From the NCBI GenBank assembly GCA_963844845.1, contig CAWJPW010000009.1, positions 265,791-329,790 of the forward strand: a stretch of DNA of 64,000 nucleotides, in the 5' to 3' direction. This DNA comes from CAWJPW01 sp963844845 (GTDB lineage Bacteria > Acidobacteriota > Thermoanaerobaculia > Thermoanaerobaculales > Sulfomarinibacteraceae). The notes under the pieces were generated by a model. That model saw only the letters and a program-made list of their open reading frames with translations. It did no database searches and was not told where the DNA came from. Shown piece by piece: positions 9,051 to 18,004 of this stretch. A program made the position numbers and the translations under genes. Each line of letters opens with the position of its first letter. Position 1 is the first letter of the stretch.

Positions 9051-10652
9051 TCAGACGATGGCCGCCACTCGCAACGGCGCCCCGGCCGGCCGTTCCAGGC
9101 GTCCACCCTGCACTGTGAGACGCTGCTTCCAGCGCGGGTCCACGGCCGGGAAGTCGGTACGGAAGTGGGCGCCGCGGCTCTCCTCGCGGGCCAGGGCGGC
9201 CATGGCCGCGAGGCGCGCCACCAGCAGCATGTTCCCCGCCTCCGCGACGCCCGGGGGAAGGCGGAGGACGAGGCGGTCCAGCTCGCTGAGGAGTCCGCTC
9301 AACCCCGGACCGCTGCGCTCGACACCTAGGCGGTCCCAGCACAGTCGGCGCAGCTCCTCGACCACGCGGCGGGAGCCCTCGTCGCGGGACCAGGGGTCGC
9401 CGGCGAGACGCAGGGCCGCGGCGCGCACTGCGCGCCCGGCATCGGGCACCGGCAGCATCGCCCCTGCGAGGTCCTCACCGACCCGCGCTCCGAACGCCAG
9501 AGCCTCCAGCAGCGAGTTCGAGGCCAACCGGTTGGCGCCGTGCAGACCGGTGGCCGCCACCTCGCCGCACGCCCACAGCCCATCCCGGGACGTGCGGCCG
9601 TGACGGTCCACCATCACGCCGCCCATGTGGTAATGCGCGACCGGCGTCACCGGCACCGGCGCGCGCGCCGGGTCGAGGCCGTGCTCGGCGCACAGCCGCG
9701 CCACGGTGGGGAACCTGCCTGCCAGCCGTCCGGCCAGCGACGTGGCATCCAGGAAGACGTCGTGCCCCGCCCGGGAGTGACGCCAGATGGCACGCGCCAC
9801 CACGTCACGGGGCGCCAGCTCCGCGGCGGCGTGCGCTGACGCGAGGAACCGGCTGCCCTCCTCGTCCACCAGCAACGCGCCCTCACCGCGCAGGGCCTCG
9901 GTGAGCAGGGGTCTGGGGTCCGCACCCACCGCCAGCGCGGTGGGATGAAACTGCACCATCTCGAGATCGGCGAGCACCGCGCCGGCCCGCGCCGCCATGG
10001 CGATCCCGTCGCCGGTAGCCTCGGTCGGGTTGGTGGTGTGGGCGTAGAGATGCCCGATTCCGCCGCTCGCCAGCACGACCGCCTGGCCGAGGTGGAGCGT
10101 CGGGCGACCATCGGCCTCCACTGCCAGCACTCCCACCACCCGCGAACCGTCGTCCACGAGCTCCAGGGCCAGGCAGCCCTCCTCCAGGCGCACTCCCCTC
10201 TTTTCCGCCACAACTCGCGCGAGCACACGGACCAGCTCGGCGCCGGTGGCGTCTCCGGCGGCATGAACCACCCGACAGCGCGAGTGGGCCGCCTCCCGCC
10301 TGAGACTGAGCTCGCCCCCGGGCCCACGGTCGAAAGCGGCGCCCAGCGCGAGCAGCTCAGCCACCCGCCGCGGGCCCTCCCCCGTGACCAGCCGCACCAC
10401 CCCTGGATCGGCCAGGCCGCAGGCGGCGGCGAGCGTGTCGGCAGCGTGCAGCGCGGGGGCGTCGTCCGGCCCCACCGCTGCGGCCACGCCGCCCTGGGCG
10501 AGCACGCTCGCGCTGCCCCCCGCCTCCGGCCCCTTGGCGAGCACCGTCACCCGCCGGTCGCCGGCGTGCAGTGCCGCCGTCAGGCCGGCGACGCCGGCGC
10601 CCACCACGACCACGTCGCTGCGCCGCACCTCGAGGTCGGGACGCCCACTCAT
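9051..10652 (-). CDS. nadB: L-aspartate oxidase
   Basis: This FAD enzyme oxidises L-aspartate to iminoaspartate, which NadA condenses to quinolinate. The N-terminal FAD-binding motif is VVVVGAGVAGLTAALHAG (G18, G20, G23). Next come GSASVLAQGGVAAAVG, the HSRCRVVHAAGDATGAEL region, MVQFHPTAL, HYHMGGVMVD and GLWACGEVAATGLHGANRLA, all typical of NadB/SdhA-type flavoproteins. Length 533 aa fits the family. The start ATG overlaps the nadA stop (ATGA), and nadC follows at 42 bases, so this is one operon. O2 or fumarate could serve as electron acceptor; the sequence does not decide. Confidence 0.94.
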   Translation of the reverse strand: MSGRPDLEVRRSDVVVVGAGVAGLTAALHAGDRRVTVLAKGPEAGGSASVLAQGGVAAAVGPDDAPALHAADTLAAACGLADPGVVRLVTGEGPRRVAELLALGAAFDRGPGGELSLRREAAHSRCRVVHAAGDATGAELVRVLARVVAEKRGVRLEEGCLALELVDDGSRVVGVLAVEADGRPTLHLGQAVVLASGGIGHLYAHTTNPTEATGDGIAMAARAGAVLADLEMVQFHPTALAVGADPRPLLTEALRGEGALLVDEEGSRFLASAHAAAELAPRDVVARAIWRHSRAGHDVFLDATSLAGRLAGRFPTVARLCAEHGLDPARAPVPVTPVAHYHMGGVMVDRHGRTSRDGLWACGEVAATGLHGANRLASNSLLEALAFGARVGEDLAGAMLPVPDAGRAVRAAALRLAGDPWSRDEGSRRVVEELRRLCWDRLGVERSGPGLSGLLSELDRLVLRLPPGVAEAGNMLLVARLAAMAALAREESRGAHFRTDFPAVDPRWKQRLTVQGGRLERPAGAPLRVAAIV

Positions 10653-11653
10653 CCCCTGGCTCCTCGGCCCACCGCCAGCATGCGCTCCACCGCTCGACGA
10701 GCGCCGGACGCCACCTCCGGGTCGACGATCACGGGGTACGCCATCGTGCGCAGGGAGTCGCGGATCTTCGCCAACGTGATCGCCTTCATGTGACGGCAGA
10801 TCGTGCACGGTCGCACGAGCTCCACCTCGGGGAACTCGGCGGCGACGTTGTCGCTCATGGAGCACTCGGTGATCATCGCCACCCGGCGCGGGCGCTGCTC
10901 CTCGATGAAGCGGATCATCCCCGACGTGGAGCCCACCATGTCGGCGGCCTCCAGCACCTCGGCCGGGCACTCGGGGTGCGCGATCACCACGACCCCCGGG
11001 AACTGCCGCCGATAGTCCTCCACCTGGGCGGCCGTGAACTGCTCGTGGACCTCGCAGCGCCCGTCCCAGGGAATGACCTCGACAGCTGTGTTGGCCGCCA
11101 CCCAGGCGGCAAGGAAGCGGTCCGGCAGGCAGAGAACTCGCTCGCTTCCCAAGGACTCCACCACCTCCACCGCGTTGGCCGAGGTGCAGCAGATGTCGCT
11201 CTCCGCCTTCACCGCCGCCGAGGTGTTCACGTAGGTCACCACCGGCACCCCGGGGTGACGGATGCGCAGGGCGCGAACATCCTCAGGGGTGATGGACTCG
11301 GCCAGCGAGCACCCGGCGGCGGGGTCGGGTATCAGCACCGTCCGCTCCGGGTTGAGAACCTTGGCCGTCTCAGCCATGAAGTGGACCCCGCACATGACGA
11401 TGACCTCGGCCTCGCTGCCCGCGGCCCGCTGCGCCAGAGCCAGCGAGTCCCCGGTGACATCCGCGACGCCATGGAAGATCTCGGGGGTCTGGTAGTTGTG
11501 CGCCAGGATCACGGCGTTGCGCGCACGCTTGAGCTCGTGGATCTCGTCGATGAGCGGCGCCTCGAGCTCCCACTCCACCTCGGGAATCAGCCGCCTCACC
11601 TTCTCGTACACCCGTGCCGCATGGCCCGCTGGGACCTCGGTCATCGTCGCCAT
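10649..11653 (-). CDS. nadA: Quinolinate synthase A (4Fe-4S)
   Basis: NadA condenses iminoaspartate and dihydroxyacetone phosphate to quinolinate using an oxygen-sensitive 4Fe-4S cluster. The three-Cys pattern of the family is visible: VMCGVHFMAETAKVL, ESDICCTSANAVEVV and RPCTICRHMK. AHNYQTPEI and HPECP are further NadA signatures. ATG 11653 follows GGAGGG by 4 bases; an in-frame GTG four codons earlier lies within that ribosome-binding site and is less likely. The gene heads the nadABC operon, and its promoter region holds two palindromes proposed as regulator sites, one overlapping the best -10 (TATTAT on the minus strand near 11684-11689). Confidence 0.94.
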   Translation of the reverse strand: MATMTEVPAGHAARVYEKVRRLIPEVEWELEAPLIDEIHELKRARNAVILAHNYQTPEIFHGVADVTGDSLALAQRAAGSEAEVIVMCGVHFMAETAKVLNPERTVLIPDPAAGCSLAESITPEDVRALRIRHPGVPVVTYVNTSAAVKAESDICCTSANAVEVVESLGSERVLCLPDRFLAAWVAANTAVEVIPWDGRCEVHEQFTAAQVEDYRRQFPGVVVIAHPECPAEVLEAADMVGSTSGMIRFIEEQRPRRVAMITECSMSDNVAAEFPEVELVRPCTICRHMKAITLAKIRDSLRTMAYPVIVDPEVASGARRAVERMLAVGRGARG

Positions 11654-11668
11654 TGCGCCCTCCACAAA

Positions 11669-11685
11669 ATACTCAGAATGAGCAT
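11669..11685 (-). promoter_or_regulatory. Operator-like palindrome 1 upstream of nadA
   Basis: On the minus strand this reads ATGCTCATTCTGAGTAT: 7-bp half-sites with one mismatch around a 3-base centre, 15 bases before the nadA start. It overlaps the likely -10 box. A second near-identical site lies 61 bp upstream centre to centre, close to six helical turns, and a nadQ-like regulator gene is encoded upstream. Confidence 0.7.
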
Positions 11686-11729
11686 AATAGACTCCGAAGA
11701 AGAGACCGGCCGTGGCCGGTCAGGTGGTT

Positions 11730-11746
11730 ATGCTATGTCTGAGTAT
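11730..11746 (+). promoter_or_regulatory. Operator-like palindrome 2 upstream of nadA
   Basis: ATGCTATGTCTGAGTAT matches site 1 at 14 of 17 positions, in opposite orientation. Between the two sites is a perfect hairpin, GACCGGCC / GGCCGGTC at 11704-11721, of unknown role. Pairing of two such sites would allow repression by DNA looping or by two dimers (inference). Confidence 0.6.
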
Positions 11747-11824
11747 TTCAGATGTCAAGGACGAACGGGAGAAGGGAAAAGGGAAACGCTCTCTCTGCCC
11801 GGCCGACGGACTCAGAACCGGGAC

Positions 11825-12180
11825 CGCGGCGGCTACCGCCACCGCCACGGAGTAGGCCTCCTCTGGCGCGACGTGCCATCCATGGCATCTTCCCGGGAGC
11901 GCCTCTTCTCTCGGAGCGCGCCTGCGGGAAATGCCATGCGTGGCACCCCGCGGGGTGGGTGGGGGGAGCGGCGGGAGGGGGCCGCGGGTCTGGGTGGGAG
12001 GCAGGGTGGGCACCCCACGAGTACTCCGCTCGCAGCAGCGTCCCCAAACGACGAGGCAGGCGACTCGGCGCTGGGGCCCGGGGGCGGCCTCGTTGCCGCC
12101 TGGCAGCTCGTGTCGCTGCCGCCCCCGGCACCGCGCCGACGGGCGGCGCAGCCGCCCGGGAGACGGTGCCGGGAGCACCG
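11825..12180 (+). repeat. Family A repeat, copy A2
   Basis: This occupies the gap between nadA and the DUF488 gene. Its bulged stem uses CCATGGCAT (11880-11888) and ATGCCATG (11931-11938), so the stem sequence differs from A1 while pairing is kept. It carries the G-run-rich insert (about 11950-12010), then the CCGGGGGCGGC / GCCGCCCCCGG stem and a GGCACCG / CGGTGCC stem enclosing GGGCGGC / GCCGCCC. A family D tract follows to about 12245. No gene is seen here. Confidence 0.78.
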
Positions 12181-12311
12181 GGAACCGGGCTGGGGACCGA
12201 TGGCCGCGGCCCGGTCCGGGGCCGCGACGGGGACCGGGACAGATCGCCGTGACCAGGTAAAGGGCTGTCACCGGGAAGCGGGGCCAGCAGCCGTGCTCTG
12301 TCGCGCACTCC

Positions 12312-12698
12312 TCAAGCGAGGTCGGCGCCGTGCTCGACCAGCAGCTCGGCGAGCACCGAGCGGTGGCAGCGCTCCTCGTTCTCGCAGTAGCACCCCACCG
12401 AGAAGTTGGTGTGGTGGGACATGGCGGCAAGGAGGTCGAGCAGGTGACGCGCCTCGGGTCGCTTCATCTCGCTGCGGTAACGACGTACGAATGCCTTCCA
12501 CTCCGCCTCGGTCTCCGTCGCGCGGGCCTGCTTGACGAGCTCTTCGCTGGGTGCGACCTCGGGCAGCCACACGTCGTAGAAGTCCCGGCTGGCGAACTCG
12601 TCCTTGGGCACACCCCGGGGCGGCCGCCGTACCGTTCCGATCCGCAGCCCCTCACCGGGAGCTCGCCGACTCCCCAGTCGAACGACGCGAATAGCCAT
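12312..12698 (-). CDS. DUF488-family protein
   Basis: This 128-aa protein of the DUF488 (COG3189-type) family begins at ATG 12698, placed 5 bases after GGAGGT. It shows MAIRVVRLGSRR, RGVPKDEFASRDFYDVWLPE and GCYCENEERCHRSVLAELL; the closely spaced Cys and His near the C terminus are the family hallmark. Its function is not established. The gap to the upstream regulator gene is 140 bases, so co-transcription is possible but unproven. Confidence 0.82.
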   Translation of the reverse strand: MAIRVVRLGSRRAPGEGLRIGTVRRPPRGVPKDEFASRDFYDVWLPEVAPSEELVKQARATETEAEWKAFVRRYRSEMKRPEARHLLDLLAAMSHHTNFSVGCYCENEERCHRSVLAELLVEHGADLA

Positions 12699-12838
12699 GC
12701 GCACCTCCGATGATCCGATCGATGCTACCACCTGACGCCCGCTGCACGGACACCAGCTCTCCGGGGATCGAGCGCCACCGCGGATCGCCGTCGGCAGGAG
12801 ACGGCGAGCGATCCTCGGGTCCTTGGATCTCCGGGACC

Positions 12839-13903
12839 CTACCCCGCCCCGCCGCCGCGCCGGACCCCCGGTATCCCAACGCCCGGCGCGGGGCGCTCGC
12901 GCAGCACCTCGCGGCGAAAACGGAAGAGCTCGGCAGGACGGCCGCCGGTACGGGGCTCCACCCGTCCGGTACCCTCGACCAGCCCACCCTGCTCCACCAG
13001 ACGACGGAAGTTCTGCTTGTGCAGCCGCACCCCCGCCAACGCCTCCACCGCCCGTTGAAGCTGCAGCAAGGTGAAGCTGGCGGGCACCAGCTCGAAGACC
13101 ACCGGCCGGTAGCGGATCTTGCCGCGGATCCGGCCCACTGCCGTGGCCATGATGCGACGATGATCGAAGGCCATGGCTCGTCCCGGCACAGCCCCCCTTA
13201 CCCCCGTCGGATCTGCGCCGTGTACGGCCTCGCGGTCGCGCACCGCCTCGGGCAGAAGACCGACCTGGTAGAGCAGCTCGTAGCGCTCGAGCACCCGTTC
13301 ACCGTCCCAGGGTGCGCCGTCGAGCCCGAAGACGATTCCCGCCCGCTCGCGACGAGCCGCCCGCTCGCCGGGCTCGCCCGCGGCCTCGACCCAGCGGTTC
13401 AGCGCTGGCGCGATGTGCCGGTCGATGACCCCCGGTCGCCCCTCTCGCCAGTCCTCCCAGGGGAAGAACTCGTAGCCACCCCGCCACTGCGCGAAGCCCG
13501 GGTCCGACGGCGGCATCTCGTGCACCAGGGCGAGGTACGACAGCGACACGACGCGGGGCCCGCCCTGGCGCTCGCGCGGGTCGCGGAAGCGGTCTCCGAA
13601 CGTGTACAGCTGCTCCACGTAGCCCAGCTCGATGCCGGTCTGAGCCCGTACCCAGCGGCGTACGGCCAGCTCCAACGTACGGTCGGCCATGGGGTCCAGC
13701 GGCCCGGTGGGCAGCGCCTCCTGGCCTCCGCTTTCGGGGCTCCGCGCCCCGGCGCCCCCCTCGATGGGCACGTCGGGGGCGAAAGCAACCGTGAGGACGC
13801 GCGGCTCCTCGTCGGTCACCGCCACGATGACCGCGTTGAGACCGACGACCACCTTGGGCTCGCCCGCCGCCCCCTCGCGCTGGTTGGCCACAGCTTCGTC
13901 CAC
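12839..13903 (-). CDS. NadQ/NrtR-like Nudix-winged helix regulator
   Basis: This protein of about 354 aa (start uncertain; GTG 13903 chosen just before the conserved core) has a Nudix-like N-terminal domain beginning VVVGLNAVIVAVTDEEPRVL. The middle includes LYTFGDRFRDP and WEDWREG. A C-terminal winged helix (about 240-335) resembles NrtR: MAFDHRRIM, RPVVFELVPASFTLLQLQRA, LHKQNFRRLVEQGGLVEGTG, GRPAELFRF. A canonical Nudix box (GX5EX7REUXEEXGU) is not evident, as expected for a sensor rather than a hydrolase. The COG4111/NadQ family is known as an NAD-metabolism regulator. Proximity to nadABC and the two palindromes in the nadA promoter support control of NAD synthesis here (inference). Confidence 0.75.
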   Translation of the reverse strand: MDEAVANQREGAAGEPKVVVGLNAVIVAVTDEEPRVLTVAFAPDVPIEGGAGARSPESGGQEALPTGPLDPMADRTLELAVRRWVRAQTGIELGYVEQLYTFGDRFRDPRERQGGPRVVSLSYLALVHEMPPSDPGFAQWRGGYEFFPWEDWREGRPGVIDRHIAPALNRWVEAAGEPGERAARRERAGIVFGLDGAPWDGERVLERYELLYQVGLLPEAVRDREAVHGADPTGVRGAVPGRAMAFDHRRIMATAVGRIRGKIRYRPVVFELVPASFTLLQLQRAVEALAGVRLHKQNFRRLVEQGGLVEGTGRVEPRTGGRPAELFRFRREVLRERPAPGVGIPGVRRGGGAG

Positions 13904-13990
13904 CGTGCGTCCATCGTGCCGACCGGCGCAACGGGTGTCAACTCCCACCAGGCCGTCACCCAAAGGTCGTGACGGATCGCCGAGCAGGGC

Positions 13991-14929
13991 TCACGGCAGC
14001 GGCCGCAACGGCCGCCGCAGCCGCCGCATGATCGCGCCGGCAGTGCCCTCGCGCAGGCTCGTCAACGCCACCCCGGCAACCACCAGGGCGCCGCCGGTGA
14101 CGACACCGACCCCCAGGGGCTCGCCCAGCACCATCACCCCGGTGACGACGCCCACCACCGGAATCCCGTAGATCAGCGAGTTGGTGGCGGTGGCGCCCAG
14201 CACCTGGATGGCCCGGTTCCACCACACGTAGGCGATGGCGGAGCAGAAGATGCCGAGGTAGAGCAGCGCCACCAGGGCCGCCGCGCCCGGACGACCCATG
14301 CCTGTGATCGCCAGCTCCACCGCGGACAGCGGCACCAGGGCGAGGGTTCCCGCGGCGAGCGCGAGAAAGGTGAGCACCACGCTGGGCAGCCGCGCGGTGA
14401 GGCGGAAGGTGAGGAAGGCGTATGCGGCCCAGGTGAAGACGGTACACACCATGAAGAGGTCGCCGAGCAGGGTCGCGGCGCCGCCGGACCCGGTCCCCAC
14501 AACCACCACCACACCGGCGAAGCCGAGCCCGAGCCCCAGGGACGTCGCCAGCCGCGGCAGGCGCCGGGTGGCCACCGCCTCCGCCGCCGCGGTGGCGAGC
14601 GGCGTGGCCGCGACGATCAGCGCCCCGCGCGATGCGGTGGTGTACTTGAGCCCGAGGTTCTCGAAGAGGAAAGCCAGCGTCACCCCGGTGAGCCCCACCC
14701 ACAGCACCCCCCACCGGTCGCTACGGGAGAGCTCGAGGCCGACGAGGCGGCGGCGCAGGAGCGGCCACATCACGAGCACCGCCATGGCGAAGCGCAGGAG
14801 CGCCAGGGTGAGGGGCGGGATCTCGCGCACCGCCACCCGGGTGGCGGTGAACGAGACGCCCCAAATCACCACCACCGCCAGCCCGGCGAGCAGCGCCAGC
14901 CCCCGGTCCCGCGTGCTGAAACCCGCCAT
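13991..14929 (-). CDS. EamA/DMT-family inner-membrane transporter
   Basis: This 312-aa protein has about ten hydrophobic segments arranged as two EamA repeats of ~145 residues, typical of drug/metabolite transporters. The first repeat contains IWGVSFTATRVAVREIPPLTLALLRF. The second contains FTWAAYAFLTFRL and ends in AIAYVWWNRAIQVLG and LGEPLGVGVVTGGALVVAGV. ATG 14929 follows AGGGAGGG. The substrate cannot be inferred. The neighbouring NAD regulator might suggest a pyridine metabolite, but the genes are not tightly linked and this is speculation. Confidence 0.85.
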   Translation of the reverse strand: MAGFSTRDRGLALLAGLAVVVIWGVSFTATRVAVREIPPLTLALLRFAMAVLVMWPLLRRRLVGLELSRSDRWGVLWVGLTGVTLAFLFENLGLKYTTASRGALIVAATPLATAAAEAVATRRLPRLATSLGLGLGFAGVVVVVGTGSGGAATLLGDLFMVCTVFTWAAYAFLTFRLTARLPSVVLTFLALAAGTLALVPLSAVELAITGMGRPGAAALVALLYLGIFCSAIAYVWWNRAIQVLGATATNSLIYGIPVVGVVTGVMVLGEPLGVGVVTGGALVVAGVALTSLREGTAGAIMRRLRRPLRPLP

Positions 14930-15107
14930 CGACCCTCCCTCGAGCCGCCCATTGTGGCCCGCCGCCGCGGTCCTGTGAACCCTACCGGCGCGGACATCCA
15001 GCGGAGCGCGCCGCGCGGGGCCGCCGCCACCGGACTGGCCGGCGACCCGACCGCGTCCGGCCTTCACAGCAGCGGCGGAGCACGCTACCGTGACTGCGGA
15101 GGTGCCC

Positions 15108-15941
15108 GTGAGCCCAGCGGAAACGATCGTCGATGGCGTGACCCTGCACCTGTCGACACCGGTGCGCGACGTACCCACCTGGGTCGGCCAGCGCGAGGTC
15201 CTGCTCCAGCTCCTCGCCGCGTGGTCCCGGATCAACTCGACCGACCTCCCGCTCAACCCCCGTCTCCTGGGCCGGCCGGGGGTGGGCAAGACCACCCTCG
15301 CCTGCGCCGCCGCCCGTGAGCTCGGCCTCGACGTCTACATCGTCCAGGCGACCATGGATACCCGGCCCGAGGACCTCCTTGTCACACCGGTGCTGGACCC
15401 TGGCGGGGGGGTGCGCTACATGGCGTCGCCGCTCACCACCGCCATGCTCACCGGCGGCGCCTGCATCCTCGACGAGGGCAACCGCATGAGCGAGAAGTCG
15501 TGGGCCAGCCTGGCGCCGCTCCTCGACCACCGGCGCTCGGCGGAGAGCGTGGTTGCCGGGATCACTCTCAACGCCCACCCGGAGTTTCGCTTCGCCTCCA
15601 CCATGAACGAGGACGCCTCGACCTACGAGATCCCGGAGTACATCCACTCCCGGCTCATGCCCCAGATCGTCATCGACTTCCCCGACGAGGACGAGGAGCG
15701 TCAGATCCTCGCCGACCAGATTCCCCACGCCGATCCCGAGGTCCTCGACTACGTGGTCTCCTTCCTGCGCGCCGCCCACCAGCTCGATCTCCGCTACACG
15801 GTGCGCGACGGCATGAACGCGGCCCGCTACGCCATGAAGCTGCTCTACCGCCAGGAGGCCCCCTCGCCCGAGGCGGCGGTCAACGCCGCCCTGCGCCTCG
15901 TCCTGGGGCCCGAGGAGGCCGAGCTGTTCTCTCTCCGCTGA
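15108..15941 (+). CDS. MoxR-type AAA+ ATPase
   Basis: This 277-aa AAA+ protein has Walker A GRPGVGKT (residues 55-62), Walker B ACILDEGNR with D122-E123, the MASPLTTAMLTGG MoxR-type pore/sensor region, sensor 1 FASTMNED and a C-terminal lid with RYTVRDGMNAARYAMK. GTG 15108 is chosen because GCGGAGG precedes it by 5 bases; GTG 15090 in the same frame has no such site. MoxR ATPases usually act as chaperones that insert cofactors or assemble complexes, often with VWA partners. None is seen; the partner here appears to be the next gene, 8 bases downstream. Confidence 0.85.
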   Translation: MSPAETIVDGVTLHLSTPVRDVPTWVGQREVLLQLLAAWSRINSTDLPLNPRLLGRPGVGKTTLACAAARELGLDVYIVQATMDTRPEDLLVTPVLDPGGGVRYMASPLTTAMLTGGACILDEGNRMSEKSWASLAPLLDHRRSAESVVAGITLNAHPEFRFASTMNEDASTYEIPEYIHSRLMPQIVIDFPDEDEERQILADQIPHADPEVLDYVVSFLRAAHQLDLRYTVRDGMNAARYAMKLLYRQEAPSPEAAVNAALRLVLGPEEAELFSLR

Positions 15942-15949
15942 GGTCGGCG

Positions 15950-17953
15950 ATGCCCGACCCGGATCCCCTCGACCTCGACGCCCTGGCGCCGGAGGCGATT
16001 CCCGGGCTCCGCCTCCTGCCGGTGCTGCACGAGCGCGTGGACCTGGCGCCGGTGGTGCGCGCCGCCCTCGACGCCGCCGACCCGGCGGCCGTGGCGGTGG
16101 AGCTGCCGACCACCCTGGCCGACGCCGCTGCCGTGGCCGCCCGGCGGCTTCCCAGGGTCACGGTCGTGGTGTCCGAGGAGGAGGGCGACGAGGAGGCGCT
16201 GGTATGGGTGGCGGCGCCCGGCGACCCACTCGTGGAGGCGTTGCGGTGGGCCGCTGAGCACGAGCGGCCTGCGCTCCTGGTGGACCCCGACGTCCCCTAC
16301 CGGGAGCACCACCGCGACCCGCTGCCCGATCCCTACGCCCTCTGGGCCCTGGGGCCCGTTCGCTACCTCGAAATGGTGGAAGAGCTCCTCTCGCGCGCCC
16401 CACGCGGCGACGCCGACGCCCTACGTGAGCGCGGCATGACCTACCACCTCCAGCGCGCCCGCGCCGAACACGGAGCAGGCTTAGTGGCCCTGGTGGGCGC
16501 GGCCCATGTGCGCTCCCTGCGCGAGCTCCTCCCCCACCCTGCGGCCGTTCCCCTGGCCCGCCAGACGCGCACCTCGGTGGAGGTCCGCCACCTCCATCCC
16601 GACAGCCTGGCGGCGGTGCTCCCCGACCCCCCGCTAGCGCACGCGGTGTGGGAGGTCGTGCGTGACGGCGCCGAGCCCCCGCCCGCCTCCCTGGAGCCCG
16701 CCGTCTCCCGGCGGGTGGAGCTGGTGCGCGATGGCCTGCGCCTGGTCGCCGGAGCCCCCCCCGAAGACTCCGCCGAACGGAGCCGGGCGGTGCTCGCCTA
16801 CGCCGCGCACCATGCCTGCCGCCGGGTGGCCGGCGGCAGGCTCGCCCCCGATCGGGCCGCACTCGTCGCCGCGGTCTGGCGGGTCGCCGCCGCCTCCTGG
16901 CACGAGCAGACCCGCGAGACCCCCACCGCCTGGCAGCGCCGTCTCTTCTTCGACTTCGCCCGCCGCTACGCCCGCATCGAGGGCCTGCTCGTCCCCGGGC
17001 TCTACGAGCAGGTCGTGGCGGCCCGCGGGGTCGCCGACGACAACCTCGCATGGGAGCTGTTCGAGGCCGCGCGGGCGTACCCGTGGCAGGAGCCCACCGC
17101 CGAGCTGGCCACCGCCCGGGTGGACCGCGACCTGCTGCACCTGGGCGCCCGCACGGTGCGCTTCCGCCGCCGCTTCTTCCGCGTCAAGCAGCGGCCGGTT
17201 GCGGTGCCGGTGCGCCGGCGTCCGGCCCCCGACGACCCCGCCGAGTGGCTCGACGCCTTCACCGGCGACGGGCTCTGCTCCTATCCTCCCGAGGACATCG
17301 TGGTGGAGGACTACGGCCGCTTCCTCCAGAAGAAGGCGGTCTCGATCCTCTCCGCCGAGCGTGCCCGCTCGGTGCCGTTCACCACCTCGACGCTCGACGG
17401 CATCGACGTGCGCGAGACTCTCCGGCATCTTCACGAGGGCGGCGTGTGGGTCCGCGAGCTGGGGCGCGCCCCGGGTGACGCCGGCTCGGTGGTGGTGATC
17501 TTCGACCCGGACGCCGCCGGCGACGGCTACCCCTACGTGATGACCTGGCTGGGCGAGCACGACCAGGAGTCGGACATGGCCCTCTACGCCACCGACCCCA
17601 CCCGACAGATCGTCGGGCCCGGCATCATGCGCGCCACCTACGGCGGCTTCCTCATGACCTATCCCCCCGGACGCCTGTTCGACGTGTGGCGGGACCCCGA
17701 CTACGGCGAGGCCCGCTCCAAACCCGAGGTGCTCCTCATGGCGGGCGTGGACTACAGCCGTGAGAAGTTGGTGGTCCACGTCGGCGCCGAGGCGCCTCCC
17801 TCCCGGCTGCAGGACTACGCCGCCCGCCAGGGCAAGCGCATCGTCCACGTCCCCATCGGCAGCCTCTCGCCCACCAGCCTGCGCCGGCTGCGCGTGGTGC
17901 ACATCCTCGGCAGCCGCGAGGCACGCAGCATCGCCAAGGACTACGTCTGGTAG
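15950..17953 (+). CDS. TraB-like large protein paired with MoxR
   Basis: This 667-aa cytosolic protein starts 8 bases after the MoxR gene. Residues ~15-250 look like a TraB/ChaN-type domain: LLPVLHERVDLAPVVRAALDAA then VAVELPTTLADAA, and later RERGMTYHLQRARAEHGAGLVALVGAAHVRSL. The remaining ~420 residues match nothing I recognise. They include an Arg-rich RFRRRFFRVKQRP stretch, EDYGRFLQKKAVSILSAERARSVPFTT and a C-terminal alpha/beta region ending REARSIAKDYVW. Actinobacterial DUF5682-type proteins also pair with MoxR ATPases, so this may be a distant form of that system (inference). There is no signal peptide or membrane segment. Confidence 0.6.
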   Translation: MPDPDPLDLDALAPEAIPGLRLLPVLHERVDLAPVVRAALDAADPAAVAVELPTTLADAAAVAARRLPRVTVVVSEEEGDEEALVWVAAPGDPLVEALRWAAEHERPALLVDPDVPYREHHRDPLPDPYALWALGPVRYLEMVEELLSRAPRGDADALRERGMTYHLQRARAEHGAGLVALVGAAHVRSLRELLPHPAAVPLARQTRTSVEVRHLHPDSLAAVLPDPPLAHAVWEVVRDGAEPPPASLEPAVSRRVELVRDGLRLVAGAPPEDSAERSRAVLAYAAHHACRRVAGGRLAPDRAALVAAVWRVAAASWHEQTRETPTAWQRRLFFDFARRYARIEGLLVPGLYEQVVAARGVADDNLAWELFEAARAYPWQEPTAELATARVDRDLLHLGARTVRFRRRFFRVKQRPVAVPVRRRPAPDDPAEWLDAFTGDGLCSYPPEDIVVEDYGRFLQKKAVSILSAERARSVPFTTSTLDGIDVRETLRHLHEGGVWVRELGRAPGDAGSVVVIFDPDAAGDGYPYVMTWLGEHDQESDMALYATDPTRQIVGPGIMRATYGGFLMTYPPGRLFDVWRDPDYGEARSKPEVLLMAGVDYSREKLVVHVGAEAPPSRLQDYAARQGKRIVHVPIGSLSPTSLRRLRVVHILGSREARSIAKDYVW

Positions 17954-18004
17954 GGCCGCCGACCCACCCACCCGGGTAGGGAGTGAAGGGTGCCCTCTCC
18001 TGGG

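Noticed and set aside
11748..12535. Several overlapping Pro/Arg-rich frames upstream of nadA
   Set aside because: They follow the GC hairpins of repeat A2 and family D tracts in all frames and strands and show no protein-like conservation.
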